From: Solea solea | Taxonomy: Eukaryota; Chordata; Actinopteri; Pleuronectiformes; Soleidae | NCBI RefSeq assembly: GCF_958295425.1 | Contig: NC_081150.1 | Location: 137,501-201,500, forward strand | Length of the DNA: 64,000 nt | Reading direction: 5' to 3' | In this document: positions 63,661 through 64,000 of the stretch, one piece after another | How positions within the stretch are numbered: the stretch's first letter is position 1 | Layout of the letters: every line of letters begins with the position of its first letter | The notes under the pieces: model-generated | The model's input: only the letters and a program-made list of their open reading frames with translations | The model's database searches: none | What the model was told of the DNA's origin: nothing | Made by a program: the position numbers and the translations under genes

Positions 63661-64000
63661 GTACGACATACTAAACTATGAAATTTTTGTCACATTTTGG
63701 ACAACATACTAAACTATGACATTTTTGTCACATTTCGGACGACATACTAAACTATGACATTTTTGTCAAATTTTAGAGGACATACTAAACTATGACATTT
63801 TCGTCAAATTTGGACGACATACTAAACTATGACATTTGGGTGACTTTTTGGATGACATACTAAACTATGACATTTTTGTCAAATTTCGGACGACATACTA
63901 AACTATGACATTTTTGTCACATTTTGGACGATATACTAAACTATGACATTTTGGTGACAATTCGGATGACATACTAAACTATGACATTTTTGTCACATTT
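63661..64000. repeat. 38-bp tandem repeat, at least 9 copies, open at the window edge
   Basis: CATACTAAACTATGACATTT starts a unit at 63667, 63705, 63743, 63781, 63818, 63856, 63894, 63932 and 63970, a 38-bp period (one 37). Units include a variable TTTGTCACATTTCGGACGA part. The array continues beyond 64000. Confidence 0.95.

Noticed and set aside
61336..64000. Regularly spaced repeats that might suggest a CRISPR array
   Set aside because: Units are directly tandem with no unique spacers and the genome is vertebrate.

Overview
This window is vertebrate nuclear DNA, almost certainly from a teleost fish. It has widely spaced split genes with GT-AG introns, tRNA-derived SINEs with a (TGTAA)n L2-type tail, an L2/Rex1-like LINE with an esterase ORF1, many hAT-type miniature elements, and abundant (CA)n and minisatellite arrays. 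There is nothing prokaryotic here: no operons, CRISPR arrays or phage. Species cannot be read from the sequence alone.

Layout. At 239-320 there is a probable promoter and first exon of an unidentified minus-strand gene that leaves the window on the left. From 862 to about 7740 lies repeat-rich intergenic DNA: a SINE, a nearly full-length but broken minus-strand LINE (about 1205-5800) and a second 3' LINE fragment in the opposite orientation (6083-6442). A GC-rich promoter at about 7985-8341 is followed by a splice donor and is taken as the untranslated first exon of tab2. The next 32.5 kb (8342-40910) is its first intron, filled with a 0.9-kb minisatellite, hAT-like miniature elements (two with clear 8-bp target duplications), an 836-bp solo LTR with a 5-bp duplication, a LINE 3' end, SINEs and microsatellites.

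The two real protein-coding genes are on the right. tab2 (plus strand, coding exons between 41000 and 51640) reconstructs to 756 codons plus stop with every splice phase matching. It encodes the TAK1-binding adaptor with an N-terminal CUE domain, a coiled coil and a C-terminal NZF zinc finger. A Regnase-family endoribonuclease, very likely zc3h12d, lies on the minus strand (53882-59405). Four coding exons are visible, carrying most of the NYN/PIN nuclease domain, the CCCH finger and the C-terminus; its 5' exons are beyond position 64000. The two genes are tail to tail, with predicted poly(A) sites only about 200 bp apart. TAB2 and ZC3H12D are also neighbours in mammals, which supports both names. 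TAB2 promotes TAK1/NF-kB signalling and Regnase-type RNases destroy inflammatory mRNAs, so the pair acts on opposite arms of one response; whether the linkage has regulatory meaning is speculation.

The rest is tandem repeat. Four unrelated minisatellites sit in the short 3' introns of tab2. The zc3h12d introns and upstream region hold 18-bp, 20-bp, 19-bp (about 2.1 kb, roughly 110 copies) and 38-bp arrays. I found no convincing undescribed biological system. The most interesting signals are tandem splice donors in tab2, a possible intron-retention tail made of 15-bp repeats, an 18-bp minisatellite carried inside a LINE 3' UTR at three sites, and a transposase-like exon relic.
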